A stretch of DNA of 64,000 nucleotides from Paraplanobispora takensis (GTDB taxonomy: Bacteria; Actinomycetota; Actinomycetes; Streptosporangiales; Streptosporangiaceae): positions 62,001 through 126,000 of the forward strand of contig NZ_BOOK01000005.1 in assembly GCF_016863195.1 (NCBI RefSeq). The letters run 5' to 3'. Below are positions 1 through 8,117 of the stretch, piece after piece. The translations under genes were made by a program, and so were the position numbers. The notes below the pieces were generated by a model, which saw only the letters and a program-made list of their open reading frames with translations, did no database searches and was not told where the DNA came from. Position 1 is the stretch's first letter. The number at the start of each line of letters is the position of its first letter.

Positions 1-1
1 C

Positions 2-379
2 GGCATGGGCCGCGCGGCGCTGAGCATGGCGCTCTACATGGCCGTGGGCATCGCGGGCGTGCCGTGGTTCGCGGAGGGCGCCTCGGGCTTCGGCGGCCCC
101 ACCTTCGGCTACGTCGTCGGCTTCATCGCCGCCGCCGCCGTGGTCGGCAAGCTCGCCGAGCGCGGCGGCGACCGCACCGTCGCCCGCACGGTCGGCACGA
201 TGGTCCTGGGCAACCTGGTCATCTACGCCTTCGGCCTGCCGGTCCTCATGGCCACCCTGGGCCTGGGCCTGGGCAAGGCGCTCGCGGTGGGTGTGATCCC
301 CTTCCTCGTCGGCGACGCGATCAAGATCGCCGTCGCGGCCGGTCTGCTCCCGGCGGCCTGGAAGCTCGCCCGCCGCTGA
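2..379 (+). CDS. bioY: Biotin transporter BioY, C-terminal part (5' end outside window)
   Basis: Membrane S component of a biotin ECF-type transporter. The visible part is almost entirely hydrophobic, with four or five membrane segments. It contains the BioY-type stretch GGPTFGYVVGFIAA followed by a basic, charged turn (KLAERGGDR), and a C-terminal helix ending in a basic tail (WKLARR). The reading frame is open to the left edge, so the true start is probably missing; the first in-window ATG is at 5. No EcfA/EcfT partner is visible. The family call rests on the glycine-rich motif and the hydrophobic layout. Confidence 0.85.
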   Translation, partial: GMGRAALSMALYMAVGIAGVPWFAEGASGFGGPTFGYVVGFIAAAAVVGKLAERGGDRTVARTVGTMVLGNLVIYAFGLPVLMATLGLGLGKALAVGVIPFLVGDAIKIAVAAGLLPAAWKLARR

Positions 380-389
380 TCTCACGATC

Positions 390-434
390 CTGTACGGCCT
401 GCGCCCCGGAATCCGCGGGGCGCAGGCCGTACAG
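390..434. terminator. Long perfect hairpin after bioY
   Basis: Two 18-nt arms (390-407 and 417-434) are exact reverse complements around a 9-nt loop. There is no long T tract. It lies 11 nt after bioY and ends 7 nt before the next start codon, so it can act as the bioY terminator but also sits in the 5' region of the downstream gene. Confidence 0.7.
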
Positions 435-441
435 TCGTTTC

Positions 442-822
442 ATGAGCGTGATCGAAGAGGGCGCCAAGAAGTCGAGCGTCCTGTGGCTCTCGCTGGACCG
501 GCCCCGGCTGGCCTGGCACACCTGGCACGAGGGCGCGATCTACCTGGTCACCGGGGGCGGCGAGCAGGAGCTGCCCGGCCTGACCGGCTCCGGCCGGGTC
601 GAGGTGACGCTGCGCAGCAAGGACAACGGCGGGCGGCTGGTCGTCTTCGACGCCTCCGTCGAGGTGGTCGACCAGGCCGCGCACGCCGAGGCGGTCGCGG
701 CCCTGGCCAAGGACCGGCTCAACGCCGCCGACGGTGCGACCATGACCGACCGCTGGGCCGCCGAGTCCCAGGTCGTACGGCTCACGCCGCGGGAGGCCGC
801 CCCCCTGAGCGCACCCGCGTGA
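442..822 (+). CDS. Small conserved-looking protein of unknown function
   Basis: 126 residues, predicted cytoplasmic: no signal peptide or membrane segment. The alternating hydrophobic/charged pattern (AIYLVTGGG, RVEVTLRS, RLVVFDASVEVV) suggests a beta-barrel, possibly a split barrel of the pyridoxamine-phosphate-oxidase type, but no binding motif is clear enough to assign this. ATG 442 was chosen because it begins right after the hairpin at 390-434; an upstream in-frame extension would run antisense-like through that hairpin. It is convergent with the exporter at 895-1839. Confidence 0.65.
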   Translation: MSVIEEGAKKSSVLWLSLDRPRLAWHTWHEGAIYLVTGGGEQELPGLTGSGRVEVTLRSKDNGGRLVVFDASVEVVDQAAHAEAVAALAKDRLNAADGATMTDRWAAESQVVRLTPREAAPLSAPA

Positions 823-847
823 GCCCGGGCCCGTCCCCGGGGGCGCC

Positions 848-864
848 GGCCCGTCGCGCGGGCC
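848..864. terminator. Short GC hairpin between convergent genes
   Basis: Six-base-pair stem GGCCCG/CGGGCC around a 5-nt loop, in a very GC-rich 70-bp gap between two converging genes. Weak evidence for a shared terminator. Confidence 0.35.
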
Positions 865-894
865 CTGCCCGTCCTGTGCGCGCGGGCCCGCCGG

Positions 895-1839
895 TCACCC
901 GACCGGCACCGGCTCCCCGGACTCCCGGACGGCGACGGGCAGGTCGGCCGTGGCCCGCTGGGCGAGATAGGCCCCGGTCAGCACGATCAGGCCACCGATG
1001 ATCTGGAAGACGCCCAGCGCCTCCCCGACCAGCACCCAGGCGATCACCGCCCCGGCGATGACCTCCAGTGAGGCGACCGTGGAGCCGACCGCGGCCGACA
1101 GCCTGCGGACCGCGGTGACGCCGAGGATGTAGGCGACGACCGTGGCGATCACGATCATCCACAGCACCGCCCCCAGCACCGGGACGGCGTACCCGCCCTC
1201 GGGTGCGGCGGTCAGCGTGAGGGCCTGCCACGGGATGTCCCACGGCCGGGAGATCGGCACCAGCACGACGGCCGCGCCGGCCAGGCCCCAGGCGATCAGC
1301 CCCAGCGGGTCCACGTCGTCGCCGAAGCCGTCGCTGAGCAGGAAGTACCCGGCGCAGCACGCCGCGGCGCCGAAGGCCAGCAGCAGGCCGAACGGGTCCA
1401 GGCTCAGGCCCGACCAGGCCTCCACCACGATGCCCAGGCCGACGACCGCCACCACGGCCCCGGTGAAGGCCGCACGCGGCAGCCGTACCCGGCGCACGAA
1501 GCGCACCCACAGCACGACGAGCACCGGCGAGGTGAACTCGATCAGCAGGGTGACGCCCACCGGCAGCCGTGTGATCGCCGCGAAGTAGAGCGCCTGCACG
1601 CCGGCCACCGCGACCACCGCGTAGGCCAGGAAGAACGGCAGGCGCGAGCGCGGGATGCGCAGGGCGCGGGGCCTGACCGCCGCCAGGATGCCGAGCAGCA
1701 GCAGCCCGGCCCCGGCCATCCGCACCCAGACCGCCTCCAGCGGCGTCAGCCCGGCGGCCCCGAGGTATTTGGCCATCGGTCCGGAGAAGGCGAAGCACCA
1801 GGAGGACGCGAACGCGATCAGCAGGCCTGCACGCCTCAT
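895..1839 (-). CDS. EamA-family (DMT) exporter
   Basis: 314-residue inner-membrane protein with about ten hydrophobic segments arranged as two EamA repeats, the usual size for drug/metabolite exporters of the RhtA/YdcZ type. Motifs include AGLTPLEAVWVRMAGAGLL in repeat one and STVASLEVIAGAVIAWVLVGE in repeat two, the usual EamA loop that ends in a glutamate before the last helices. Substrate cannot be predicted; relatives export amino acids or other small metabolites. It is a single-gene unit, divergent from the PRC/MgtE_N gene. Confidence 0.85.
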   Translation of the reverse strand: MRRAGLLIAFASSWCFAFSGPMAKYLGAAGLTPLEAVWVRMAGAGLLLLGILAAVRPRALRIPRSRLPFFLAYAVVAVAGVQALYFAAITRLPVGVTLLIEFTSPVLVVLWVRFVRRVRLPRAAFTGAVVAVVGLGIVVEAWSGLSLDPFGLLLAFGAAACCAGYFLLSDGFGDDVDPLGLIAWGLAGAAVVLVPISRPWDIPWQALTLTAAPEGGYAVPVLGAVLWMIVIATVVAYILGVTAVRRLSAAVGSTVASLEVIAGAVIAWVLVGEALGVFQIIGGLIVLTGAYLAQRATADLPVAVRESGEPVPVG

Positions 1840-1969
1840 ACAGCACCATCCATGTAACTACCGTCTTAGTCTTTTGATGCTGTCACGGTGTGACGGGTGG
1901 GGGCAAGTGGCATCCGGTATATGGGCGTGCCATGGGACTGTGTCCGGGGATACGGCCTACGCTTCAAAT

Positions 1970-3202
1970 GTGAGGATCTTCATCGCCCGGCTCGCCGGCA
2001 CCCCGATCTTCGACCCGGCCGGTGACCAGATCGGCCGGGTGCGCGACGTGGTGGTGACGGTGCCGGGGGCCGCGCCGCCGCACGTGCACGGCCTGGTGGT
2101 GGAGGTGCAGCCGCGCCGCCGGATCTTCGTGCCGATCACCCGGGTGCTCGGCATCGAGGCCGGCGCGATCGTCTTCAGCGGACGGGTCAACATGCGCAGG
2201 TTCGAGCAGCGGGCCTCGGAGACCCTGGTGATCGCCGAGATGCTCGACCGGACCGTGGAGGCCGGCGGCCGGAAGATGACCGTACTGGACCTGTCCATGG
2301 AGAAGACCAGGGCGGCGGAGTGGCTGATCACCAAGGTCGCGCTGGTCAAGAGCGGTTCCGTGCTCGGCCTTCGGCGGCGGGGCGCCAGCGTGATCGTGGA
2401 CTGGGACGAGGTCACCGGCTTCGACACGGTGCAGGACGACCAGGGCGCCGCGGCGCTGCTGGCCGCCTTCGAGAGCGAGCGCGCCGCCGACCTGGCCAGC
2501 GCCCTGCACACGCTGTCCGACAAGCGGCGGGTCGAGGTCGCCGCCGCCCTGGACGACGCGCGGCTCGCCGAGGTGCTGGAGGAGCTCCCCGAGCCCGACC
2601 AGATCGGCATCCTCAGCCGGCTGGCCCCCGAGCGCGCCGCCGACGTGCTGGAGGAGATGGACCCCGACGACGCGGCCGACCTGCTCCAGGACCTGCCCCT
2701 CGACCAGGCCGAGGCGCTGATGGCGCTGATGGAGCCCGAGGAGGCCGCGCCGGTCCGGCGGCTGCTGATCTATCCGGAGAACACCGCGGGCGGCATCATG
2801 ACGTCCGAGCCGATCATCCTGCCGCCCAGCGCCACCGTCGCCGAGGCGCTGGCCCACATCCGCCAGAGGGACCACATCCCGGCCGTGGCCACCCAGGTCT
2901 ACGTGACCCGCCCGCCCGTCGAGACGCCGACCGGCCGGTATCTCGGCCTGGCCCACTTCCAGCGCCTGCTCCGCGAGCCCCCGTCCACCCTGATCGGCAC
3001 CGTGATGGACGACTCCCTGGACCCGATCAGACCCGACTTCACCCTGAAGCAGGTGACCTCCTACCTGGCCACCTACGACCTGGTGGCCGTACCGGTGGTG
3101 GACGAGGCGGGCCTGCTGGTCGGCGCGGTCACCGTCGACGACGTGCTCGACCATCTGCTCCCCGGCGACTGGCGGGAGCACGAGGACCACGGAGGAGCGT
3201 GA
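1970..3202 (+). CDS. PRC-barrel / MgtE_N / CBS-pair protein
   Basis: 410-residue soluble protein. A PRC-barrel-like domain fills about residues 1-75, with a second beta-rich part to about 155. The MgtE N-terminal helical repeat follows (ERAADVLEEMDPDDAADLLQ, about 165-270), then a CBS pair (about 275-400). The membrane domain of MgtE magnesium channels is absent, so it is a sensor-like cytoplasmic relative, not a transporter. GTG 1970 is preceded at 6 nt by TACGCT, which suggests a leaderless mRNA. The DUF1003 gene follows after 2 nt, and the pair resembles Rv1232c/Rv1231c of M. tuberculosis. A role in metal or magnesium homeostasis is inference. Confidence 0.88.
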   Translation: MRIFIARLAGTPIFDPAGDQIGRVRDVVVTVPGAAPPHVHGLVVEVQPRRRIFVPITRVLGIEAGAIVFSGRVNMRRFEQRASETLVIAEMLDRTVEAGGRKMTVLDLSMEKTRAAEWLITKVALVKSGSVLGLRRRGASVIVDWDEVTGFDTVQDDQGAAALLAAFESERAADLASALHTLSDKRRVEVAAALDDARLAEVLEELPEPDQIGILSRLAPERAADVLEEMDPDDAADLLQDLPLDQAEALMALMEPEEAAPVRRLLIYPENTAGGIMTSEPIILPPSATVAEALAHIRQRDHIPAVATQVYVTRPPVETPTGRYLGLAHFQRLLREPPSTLIGTVMDDSLDPIRPDFTLKQVTSYLATYDLVAVPVVDEAGLLVGAVTVDDVLDHLLPGDWREHEDHGGA

Positions 3203-3204
3203 GC

Positions 3205-3702
3205 ATGACCGACCGGCTCGACCAGCCCAGGGAACTGGGCCTGCGCCTGCGCCCGCACTACGACCCGGAGACCTTCGGACGGCTGTCGGAGCGCATCGCC
3301 CGGTTCCTCGGCACCGCCAGGTTCCTCGTCTACATGACCGGCTTCGTCGCGGTCTGGATCCTGTGGAACATCTTCGCCCCCGAGGCCTGGCGGTTCGACC
3401 CCTACCCGTTCATCTTCCTCACGCTCATGCTGTCGTTGCAGGCCTCCTACGCCGCCCCGCTGATCCTGCTGGCCCAGAACCGGCAGGACGACCGGGACCG
3501 CATCCAGAACGAGCACGACCGCCGGGCCGCCGCGCGCAACCAGGCCGACGTCGAGTATCTGACCCGCGAGATCGCGGCCCTGCGCATCGCGCTCGGCGAG
3601 GTGGCCACCCGCGACTACATCCGCTCGGAGCTCCAGCGTCTCCAGGAGGATCTCCGGGAGTCCTCCGAGGCGGCCCTCCCCCGCTCCAACGTGGTCCGGT
3701 GA
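3205..3702 (+). CDS. DUF1003 membrane protein
   Basis: 165 residues with two membrane helices at about 32-55 (FLVYMTGFVAVWILWNIFAP) and 65-90 (FIFLTLMLSLQASYAAPLILLAQNRQ), then a charged coiled-coil-like C-terminus. The pattern FxxLxLSxQAxxxxPxxLxxQNRQ is typical of DUF1003. A GGAGGAG site at 3191-3197 fits ATG 3205; an upstream GTG at 3199 overlaps the preceding stop but is too close to that site. It is co-transcribed with the PRC/MgtE_N protein, which is probably its cytoplasmic partner. Function is unknown. Confidence 0.88.
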   Translation: MTDRLDQPRELGLRLRPHYDPETFGRLSERIARFLGTARFLVYMTGFVAVWILWNIFAPEAWRFDPYPFIFLTLMLSLQASYAAPLILLAQNRQDDRDRIQNEHDRRAAARNQADVEYLTREIAALRIALGEVATRDYIRSELQRLQEDLRESSEAALPRSNVVR

Positions 3703-3714
3703 GCCGCCGCCCGG

Positions 3715-3736
3715 GCCCGGCCGCCGGCGGCCGGGC
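3715..3736. terminator. 22-bp perfect palindrome between convergent genes
   Basis: A self-complementary 22-mer (11-bp arms, no unpaired loop), GC only, between the DUF1003 gene and the converging MarR gene. It could work for both directions. No T tract. Confidence 0.55.
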
Positions 3737-3743
3737 TCACCGC

Positions 3744-4232
3744 TCAGTGCTCGGCGGCGTCGGGGAACAGCTTGGTGAGCATGGCCGCGCACTGGCGCAG
3801 CTCGTCGGCGTCGAGCACGTCGAGGAAGCGGGTCCGGATGCCGCGCAGGTAGGTGGGGGTGGCCTCGGCCAGACGCAGGGCGCCGGCGTCGGTGAGGACC
3901 GCGAACAGGCCGCGCGCGTCACTGGCGCAGGCCTCCCGCTGGACCAGGCCGTCGCGCTGGAGCCGGTCGATGAGCCGGGTCAGCCCGCTGCGCGAGAGCA
4001 GGACCCGCTCCGCCAGGTCGTTCATCCGCAGCCGCCGCTCGGGCGCCTCCGACAGCTGGCTCAGCACGTCGTAGGAGGCCAGCGCCAGGTCGTGCTCGAC
4101 CAGCAGATCCGTCTCCAGCAGCCGGGTGATGCGCACCTGGGCCCGCTGGAGCATGCGCCAGACCACCAGCTCCTCGGAACTGATCTCCCCGGGGCCGATG
4201 GCGTCTCTTGACTCGCTCGCCGTCACGGTCAC
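3744..4232 (-). CDS. MarR-family transcriptional regulator
   Basis: 162 residues with the winged-helix MarR layout: dimerisation helix, then HTH (MNDLAERVLLSRSGLTRLIDRLQRDG), wing (LVQREACASDARGLFAVLTDAG) and a C-terminal helix. Such proteins bind palindromic operators as dimers and release on binding small aromatic ligands; the ligand here is unknown. The divergent gap towards mrp (4233-4431) contains a short perfect palindrome, ATGCGCAT at 4254-4261, as a possible autoregulatory site. No adjacent efflux or catabolic gene points to a specific target. Confidence 0.88.
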   Translation of the reverse strand: MTVTASESRDAIGPGEISSEELVVWRMLQRAQVRITRLLETDLLVEHDLALASYDVLSQLSEAPERRLRMNDLAERVLLSRSGLTRLIDRLQRDGLVQREACASDARGLFAVLTDAGALRLAEATPTYLRGIRTRFLDVLDADELRQCAAMLTKLFPDAAEH

Positions 4233-4431
4233 GGAGTAACCTTAGAACGTTGCATGCGCATCTACATAGCGAATTGTCCGGATCGGTTCAGCGTGCCCAC
4301 CCCCGGAGTTCTTCGCAGTCCCGCTGGGTTCATACCATGGACCCGGCCCCTGAACGTCTGGACGACACACGACAAGGAGGGACGGCATCCCCCGTCGCCC
4401 TCAAGGTGGCGGTCTCTTGCCTACACTTTCG

Positions 4432-5574
4432 ATGGCACCTACCCCGGAACTCGTGACGGCCGCCCTCGCGACCGTCAACGACCCTGAGATCCGTCGGCCG
4501 ATCACCGAGCTCGACATGGTCAAGAGCGTCGACATCTCCCCCGAAGGGGTGGTGCGCGTCGGCGTCTTCCTCACGGTGGCGGGCTGTCCCATGCGCGACA
4601 CCATCACCCGCGACGTCACCGCCGCGGTCTCCAAGGTCGAGGGTGTGACCGGCGTCCAGGTCGAGATGGACGTGATGAGCACCGAGCAGCGCAAGACGCT
4701 GCAGACCAAGCTGCGCGGCGACCGCGGTCCCGAGAAGGAGATCCCGTTCGCCAAGCCCGGCTCGCTGACCCGCGTGTTCGCGGTCGCCTCGGGCAAGGGC
4801 GGAGTCGGCAAGTCCTCCGTCACGGTGAACCTGGCCGCCGCCATGGCCTCCAACGGCCTGAAGGTCGGCGTCGTGGACGCCGACATCTACGGCCACAGCG
4901 TGCCCCGCATGCTCGGCGTCTCCGAGCGGCCCACCAAGGTCGAGGACATGATCATGCCGCCGGTGGCGCATGACATCAAGGTCATCTCGGTCGGCATGTT
5001 CAAGCCCGAGGGCAACACCCCGGTCGTGTGGCGCGGCCCCATGCTCGACCGCGCGCTGCACCAGTTCCTGGCGGACGTCTACTGGGGCGACCTCGACGTC
5101 CTGCTGATGGACCTGCCCCCGGGCACCGGCGACATCGCGATCTCGGTGGCGCAGCGTATGCCGTCCGCGGAGATCCTGGTGGTGACCACCCCGCAGCAGG
5201 CCGCCGCCGAGGTCGCCGAGCGCGCCGGCTCCATCGCCGCGCAGACCCACCAGCAGATCGCCGGCGTCATCGAGAACATGGCGTGGCTGCCCTGCCCGCA
5301 CTGCGACGAGAAGATCTCGGTCTTCGGCGAGGGCGGCGGCCAGACCGTGGCCGACGCGCTCACCCGCACGCTCGGTTCCCGCGTGCCGCTGCTGGGCCAG
5401 GTGCCCATCGACATGCGGCTGCGCGAGGGCGGCGACGAGGGCAAGCCGCTCGTGCTCACCGACCCCGACGCGCCGGCCGCGGCCGAACTGCACCGCATCG
5501 CGGCGGGCCTGAGCAAGAAGTCGAGCAGCATCAAGGGCCTGCAGCTGGGCATCTCCCCCACCCGGGGCCGTTAG
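4432..5574 (+). CDS. mrp: Mrp/ApbC/NBP35-family Fe-S cluster carrier ATPase
   Basis: 380-residue cytosolic P-loop ATPase that loads or transfers iron-sulfur clusters. An N-terminal DUF59/MIP18 domain covers about 1-90 (NDPEIRRPITELDMVKSV, with the GCPMRD cysteine). The deviant Walker A is GKGGVGKS near residue 125, and a switch/Walker B region (LLMDLPPGTGD) follows. The cluster-binding CxxC is PCPHCDE. ATG 4432 matches the usual family start; an in-frame TTG at 4417 is the alternative. TACACT at 4422 suggests a short or absent leader. Convergent with tatB, as near M. tuberculosis Rv1229c. Confidence 0.93.
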   Translation: MAPTPELVTAALATVNDPEIRRPITELDMVKSVDISPEGVVRVGVFLTVAGCPMRDTITRDVTAAVSKVEGVTGVQVEMDVMSTEQRKTLQTKLRGDRGPEKEIPFAKPGSLTRVFAVASGKGGVGKSSVTVNLAAAMASNGLKVGVVDADIYGHSVPRMLGVSERPTKVEDMIMPPVAHDIKVISVGMFKPEGNTPVVWRGPMLDRALHQFLADVYWGDLDVLLMDLPPGTGDIAISVAQRMPSAEILVVTTPQQAAAEVAERAGSIAAQTHQQIAGVIENMAWLPCPHCDEKISVFGEGGGQTVADALTRTLGSRVPLLGQVPIDMRLREGGDEGKPLVLTDPDAPAAAELHRIAAGLSKKSSSIKGLQLGISPTRGR

Positions 5575-5577
5575 CCG

Positions 5578-5625
5578 CAGAACGACAGGAGGCGCTCCCC
5601 GAGGGGGGCGCCTCCTGTCGTTCTG
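5578..5625. terminator. Strong hairpin between mrp and tatB
   Basis: Arms 5578-5595 and 5608-5625 pair perfectly over 18 bp, and inner C/G runs can extend the stem. The gene pair is convergent and no T tract follows, typical of actinomycete terminators. Confidence 0.85.
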
Positions 5626-5638
5626 TCGTTCGTCGCGT

Positions 5639-5728
5639 GCCGTACCGGCGGCTCAGGTGGCCTCCGGATCGGCACGGACAGCGCGGACGGGATCTCGCCG
5701 TACCGGCGGCTCAGGTGGCCTCCGGATC
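5639..5728. repeat. 32-bp direct repeat duplicating the tatB 3' end
   Basis: The same 32 bases occur at 5639-5670 and 5697-5728, offset by 58 bp. The second copy contains the last codons and stop of tatB; the first is a non-coding relic just beyond it. A second shared stretch (GGGATCTCGCCGTA) follows each copy, so this looks like a local tandem duplication that later diverged. Confidence 0.85.
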
Positions 5729-6076
5729 ATACGGCGGGATCTCGCCGTAGCCGAGCTCCGCGGCCGGCTCGGCCGCGTAGGAGGTGGCGGCGACGGGTAC
5801 GGCGGCCGCGGTGCCGGAGGCGTTCCAGTCGTCCTCGAGGTCGGCGGTGAGGTGCTTGCGGACGAAGTTCTTCGGGTTGAGGTCCGCGGGGTCGAAGTCG
5901 GCGAACTCGGGCCCGAGTCCCGTCTGCAGGTCCTCCTTGGCGTTGTTGGCCATCCGGCGCAGGTTGCGCAGGGTCCTGCCGGCCTGGGCGGCGGCCTGCG
6001 GCAGCTTCTCCGGGCCGAAGACCAGCAGGGCGATGACCACCAGCGCCGCGATCTCAGGCCAGCCGAGTCCGAACAC
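5711..6076 (-). CDS. tatB: Twin-arginine translocase subunit TatB (TatA/B family)
   Basis: 121 residues. The N-terminal membrane helix (MFGLGWPEIAALVVIALLVF) is followed by the GPEKLP hinge and an amphipathic helix (AAQAGRTLRNLRRMANN), then an acidic, unstructured tail. It forms the Tat complex with TatC to export folded proteins. The glutamate after the first proline and the position next to htrA/sigE favour TatB over TatA; the sigE-rseA-htrA-tatB order matches Rv1221-Rv1224. GTG start at 6076 with AGGAG 7 nt upstream. tatC is not in the window. Confidence 0.9.
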   Translation of the reverse strand: MFGLGWPEIAALVVIALLVFGPEKLPQAAAQAGRTLRNLRRMANNAKEDLQTGLGPEFADFDPADLNPKNFVRKHLTADLEDDWNASGTAAAVPVAATSYAAEPAAELGYGEIPPYDPEAT

Positions 6077-6104
6077 TGTGATCTCCTACGGGCTCAACGA
6101 GGTC

Positions 6105-6130
6105 GCTCTCCGGGACGGATCCCGGAGAGC
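6105..6130 (-). terminator. Hairpin between htrA and tatB
   Basis: An 11-bp perfect stem (6105-6115 with 6120-6130) around a 4-nt loop, between the htrA stop and the tatB start on the same strand. It may end or attenuate the htrA transcript, so tatB may depend on its own promoter or read-through. Confidence 0.7.
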
Positions 6131-6180
6131 TTCCAGACTAATGCTCCCGACCTCAAGCATGCACCCGCACGGGCCGCCGG

Positions 6181-7764
6181 TCAGGAGGGAGCGGGCGTGG
6201 GGGTGGCCACATCCGCCTGCACGATCACGGTGGCGGCCTTCTCCTGGCCGCCGCGCAGGTACTTGACCTCCAGCTTGTCGCCCGGCGCCTTGCCCCGCAC
6301 CAGGGCGATCAGCTCGTTGCCGTCCTGCAGGACCAGGCCGTTGACCTCGAGGATGACGTCGCCCGGCTTGAGACCGGCCTTGTCGGCGGCCCCGCCCGGC
6401 GTGACCGGCGCGCTGCCCTCCACCGCCTCGCTCGCGATCCGCACGCCGGTCCCCTCGTACCGGGGGTCGATCATCACGCCGATCCGGGACTTGCTCGCCT
6501 TGCCGGTGGTGACCAGCTCCTCGGCGACCCTGCGCGCGTGGTTGACCGGGATGGCGAAGCCGAGGCCGATGCTGCCGCCCTGCTCGCCCATCTGCCGGCC
6601 CAGGGTGGCGATGGCCGAGTTGACGCCGATGACCTCGCCGTTGGCGTTGACCAGCGGGCCGCCGGAGTTGCCGGGGTTGATCGCGGCGTCGGTCTGGATG
6701 GCGCTGAACCAGGTGGTGTCGGAGCTGTTCTCCTCGCCCGCCTGGACCGGGCGGTTGAGGGAGCTGACGATGCCGGTGGTGACCGTGCCGGTCAGTCCGA
6801 GGGGGGAGCCGATCGCGATGACCGGGTCGCCCACCACCACGTTGTCGGAGTTGCCGAGGGTGATCTCCGGCATGCCGAAGGTCTCCTCGGGCTTGACCAC
6901 GGCGAGGTCGGACTCGGGATCGCGGCCGATGATCCGGGCCGAGGTGGACTTGCGGTTGTTGAACTGGATCTGGATCTGCCCGCCGCCGGCGGCGGCCGCG
7001 ACCACATGGTTGTTGGTGACCACGTAGCCGCCCTTGATCAGGAAGCCGGAGCCGGTGCCCGAGCTCCCCCCGCCCTCGACGGCCAGCGAGACCACGCTGG
7101 GCAGCACCTTGGTCGCCACGCCCGCCACGGACTCCGGCGGCCTCGGGTTGGAGGCGCCGGAGCCGGCCGCGGGAAGGTTGTAGGAGGGGTCCACGCCCGA
7201 GCCCGACGTGCGGGTGAGCAGGTAGGTGCCGACGCTGCCGAGCGCCGAGGCGAGCAGGGCGATGACCACGGCGAGCGCGACGAAGGTGCCGATGCCCATG
7301 CCCCGCCTGACGGGGGCTCCGACGGGCGCGACGGTCGCGCCGGAGGCGGGCGGCGGCGCCCAGCCCGGCCCCATGCCGAACGCCTGGGAGGGCGGGGGCG
7401 GCGGGTTGCCGAAGACCCCGGTGTCGTTGCGGGGCGGCGCGGGCGGCCCCGGAGCCGCGATCATGGTCGCGGTGTCCGAACGCGGGCGGCCAGAGGGGTC
7501 GCCCCAGCCGGTGTCCTGTGTGGATCCGGCCCGGCCCTGTTGCGGCGCGGGCTGGTCCCAGCGGTCCCGTGCGGGCGGCCCGCCCAGCTGGCTCCAGCCG
7601 TCACCGGGACGCTCGCCGCCGGGCTCCTCGGCGGGCGCGGCGCCCTCGGCGGGCAGGAACTCCGGCCGGGAGGGCTCCGGGGACCGGACCGGCGCGTCGG
7701 CGAGATCCGACGGCGCGCGCCCCTCGGCATCGTTCCCCTGGTGGGTGCGGGGGTCGTCGGTCAT
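6181..7764 (-). CDS. htrA: HtrA/DegP-like membrane-anchored serine protease with PDZ domain
   Basis: 527 residues. A long Pro/Gly-rich cytoplasmic N-terminus (about 1-150) precedes one membrane helix (about 155-185), then a trypsin-like domain and a C-terminal PDZ domain (about 430-515). The catalytic triad is visible as VTNNHV (His), ESDLAVVK (Asp) and NPGNSGGPL (Ser). It degrades or refolds damaged exported proteins under envelope stress. It lies in the SigE locus, as Rv1223 does. The upstream gap carries four copies of a TCGTATG heptamer that could be regulatory. Start ATG 7764. Confidence 0.93.
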   Translation of the reverse strand: MTDDPRTHQGNDAEGRAPSDLADAPVRSPEPSRPEFLPAEGAAPAEEPGGERPGDGWSQLGGPPARDRWDQPAPQQGRAGSTQDTGWGDPSGRPRSDTATMIAAPGPPAPPRNDTGVFGNPPPPPSQAFGMGPGWAPPPASGATVAPVGAPVRRGMGIGTFVALAVVIALLASALGSVGTYLLTRTSGSGVDPSYNLPAAGSGASNPRPPESVAGVATKVLPSVVSLAVEGGGSSGTGSGFLIKGGYVVTNNHVVAAAAGGGQIQIQFNNRKSTSARIIGRDPESDLAVVKPEETFGMPEITLGNSDNVVVGDPVIAIGSPLGLTGTVTTGIVSSLNRPVQAGEENSSDTTWFSAIQTDAAINPGNSGGPLVNANGEVIGVNSAIATLGRQMGEQGGSIGLGFAIPVNHARRVAEELVTTGKASKSRIGVMIDPRYEGTGVRIASEAVEGSAPVTPGGAADKAGLKPGDVILEVNGLVLQDGNELIALVRGKAPGDKLEVKYLRGGQEKAATVIVQADVATPTPAPS

Positions 7765-8073
7765 CGACTACTCACTACTCCTCGCCTCGTATGAGACCGC
7801 TCGCCGGCAGCAGGCCACGCCATTTTCCCTGGAACGGCATACGAGAGACATAAAGCACGCCTCATCCGGAGGGATCGTCCCAGGCGGGGGCGGCCCCGCC
7901 CGGATCCCGATCGTATGCCCGTGACGCCGTCGTACATGCCCGCACCGGGGCACTCGCCGGGCGCATGGGGTCCCGGAGAAACAGACATCACAGCCATACG
8001 ATCTGAATTCATCAGATACCAGTATCGCGGAGAGACGTCGTGCACGGGATGACCGCCCCGTCGCACGGCACGG
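7765..8073. promoter_or_regulatory. htrA upstream region with four TCGTATG heptamers
   Basis: Non-coding stretch before htrA. The heptamer TCGTATG occurs at 7787-7793 and 7911-7917 on the plus strand and at 7838-7844 and 7995-8001 on the minus strand, alternating in orientation. An additional 6-bp-arm palindrome (ATCTGA/TCAGAT) lies at 8001-8017, touching the fourth copy. These are candidate protein-binding sites; the factor is unknown. Confidence 0.5.
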
Positions 8074-8099
8074 GACGCGCCCCTGCGCGGGGGCGCGTC
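8074..8099 (-). terminator. Hairpin downstream of rseA
   Basis: A 10-bp perfect stem (8074-8083 with 8090-8099) around a 6-nt loop, 18 nt beyond the rseA stop. Likely terminator of the sigE-rseA transcript. Confidence 0.75.
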
Positions 8100-8117
8100 A
8101 CCGGGCGAGCGGCCCCG

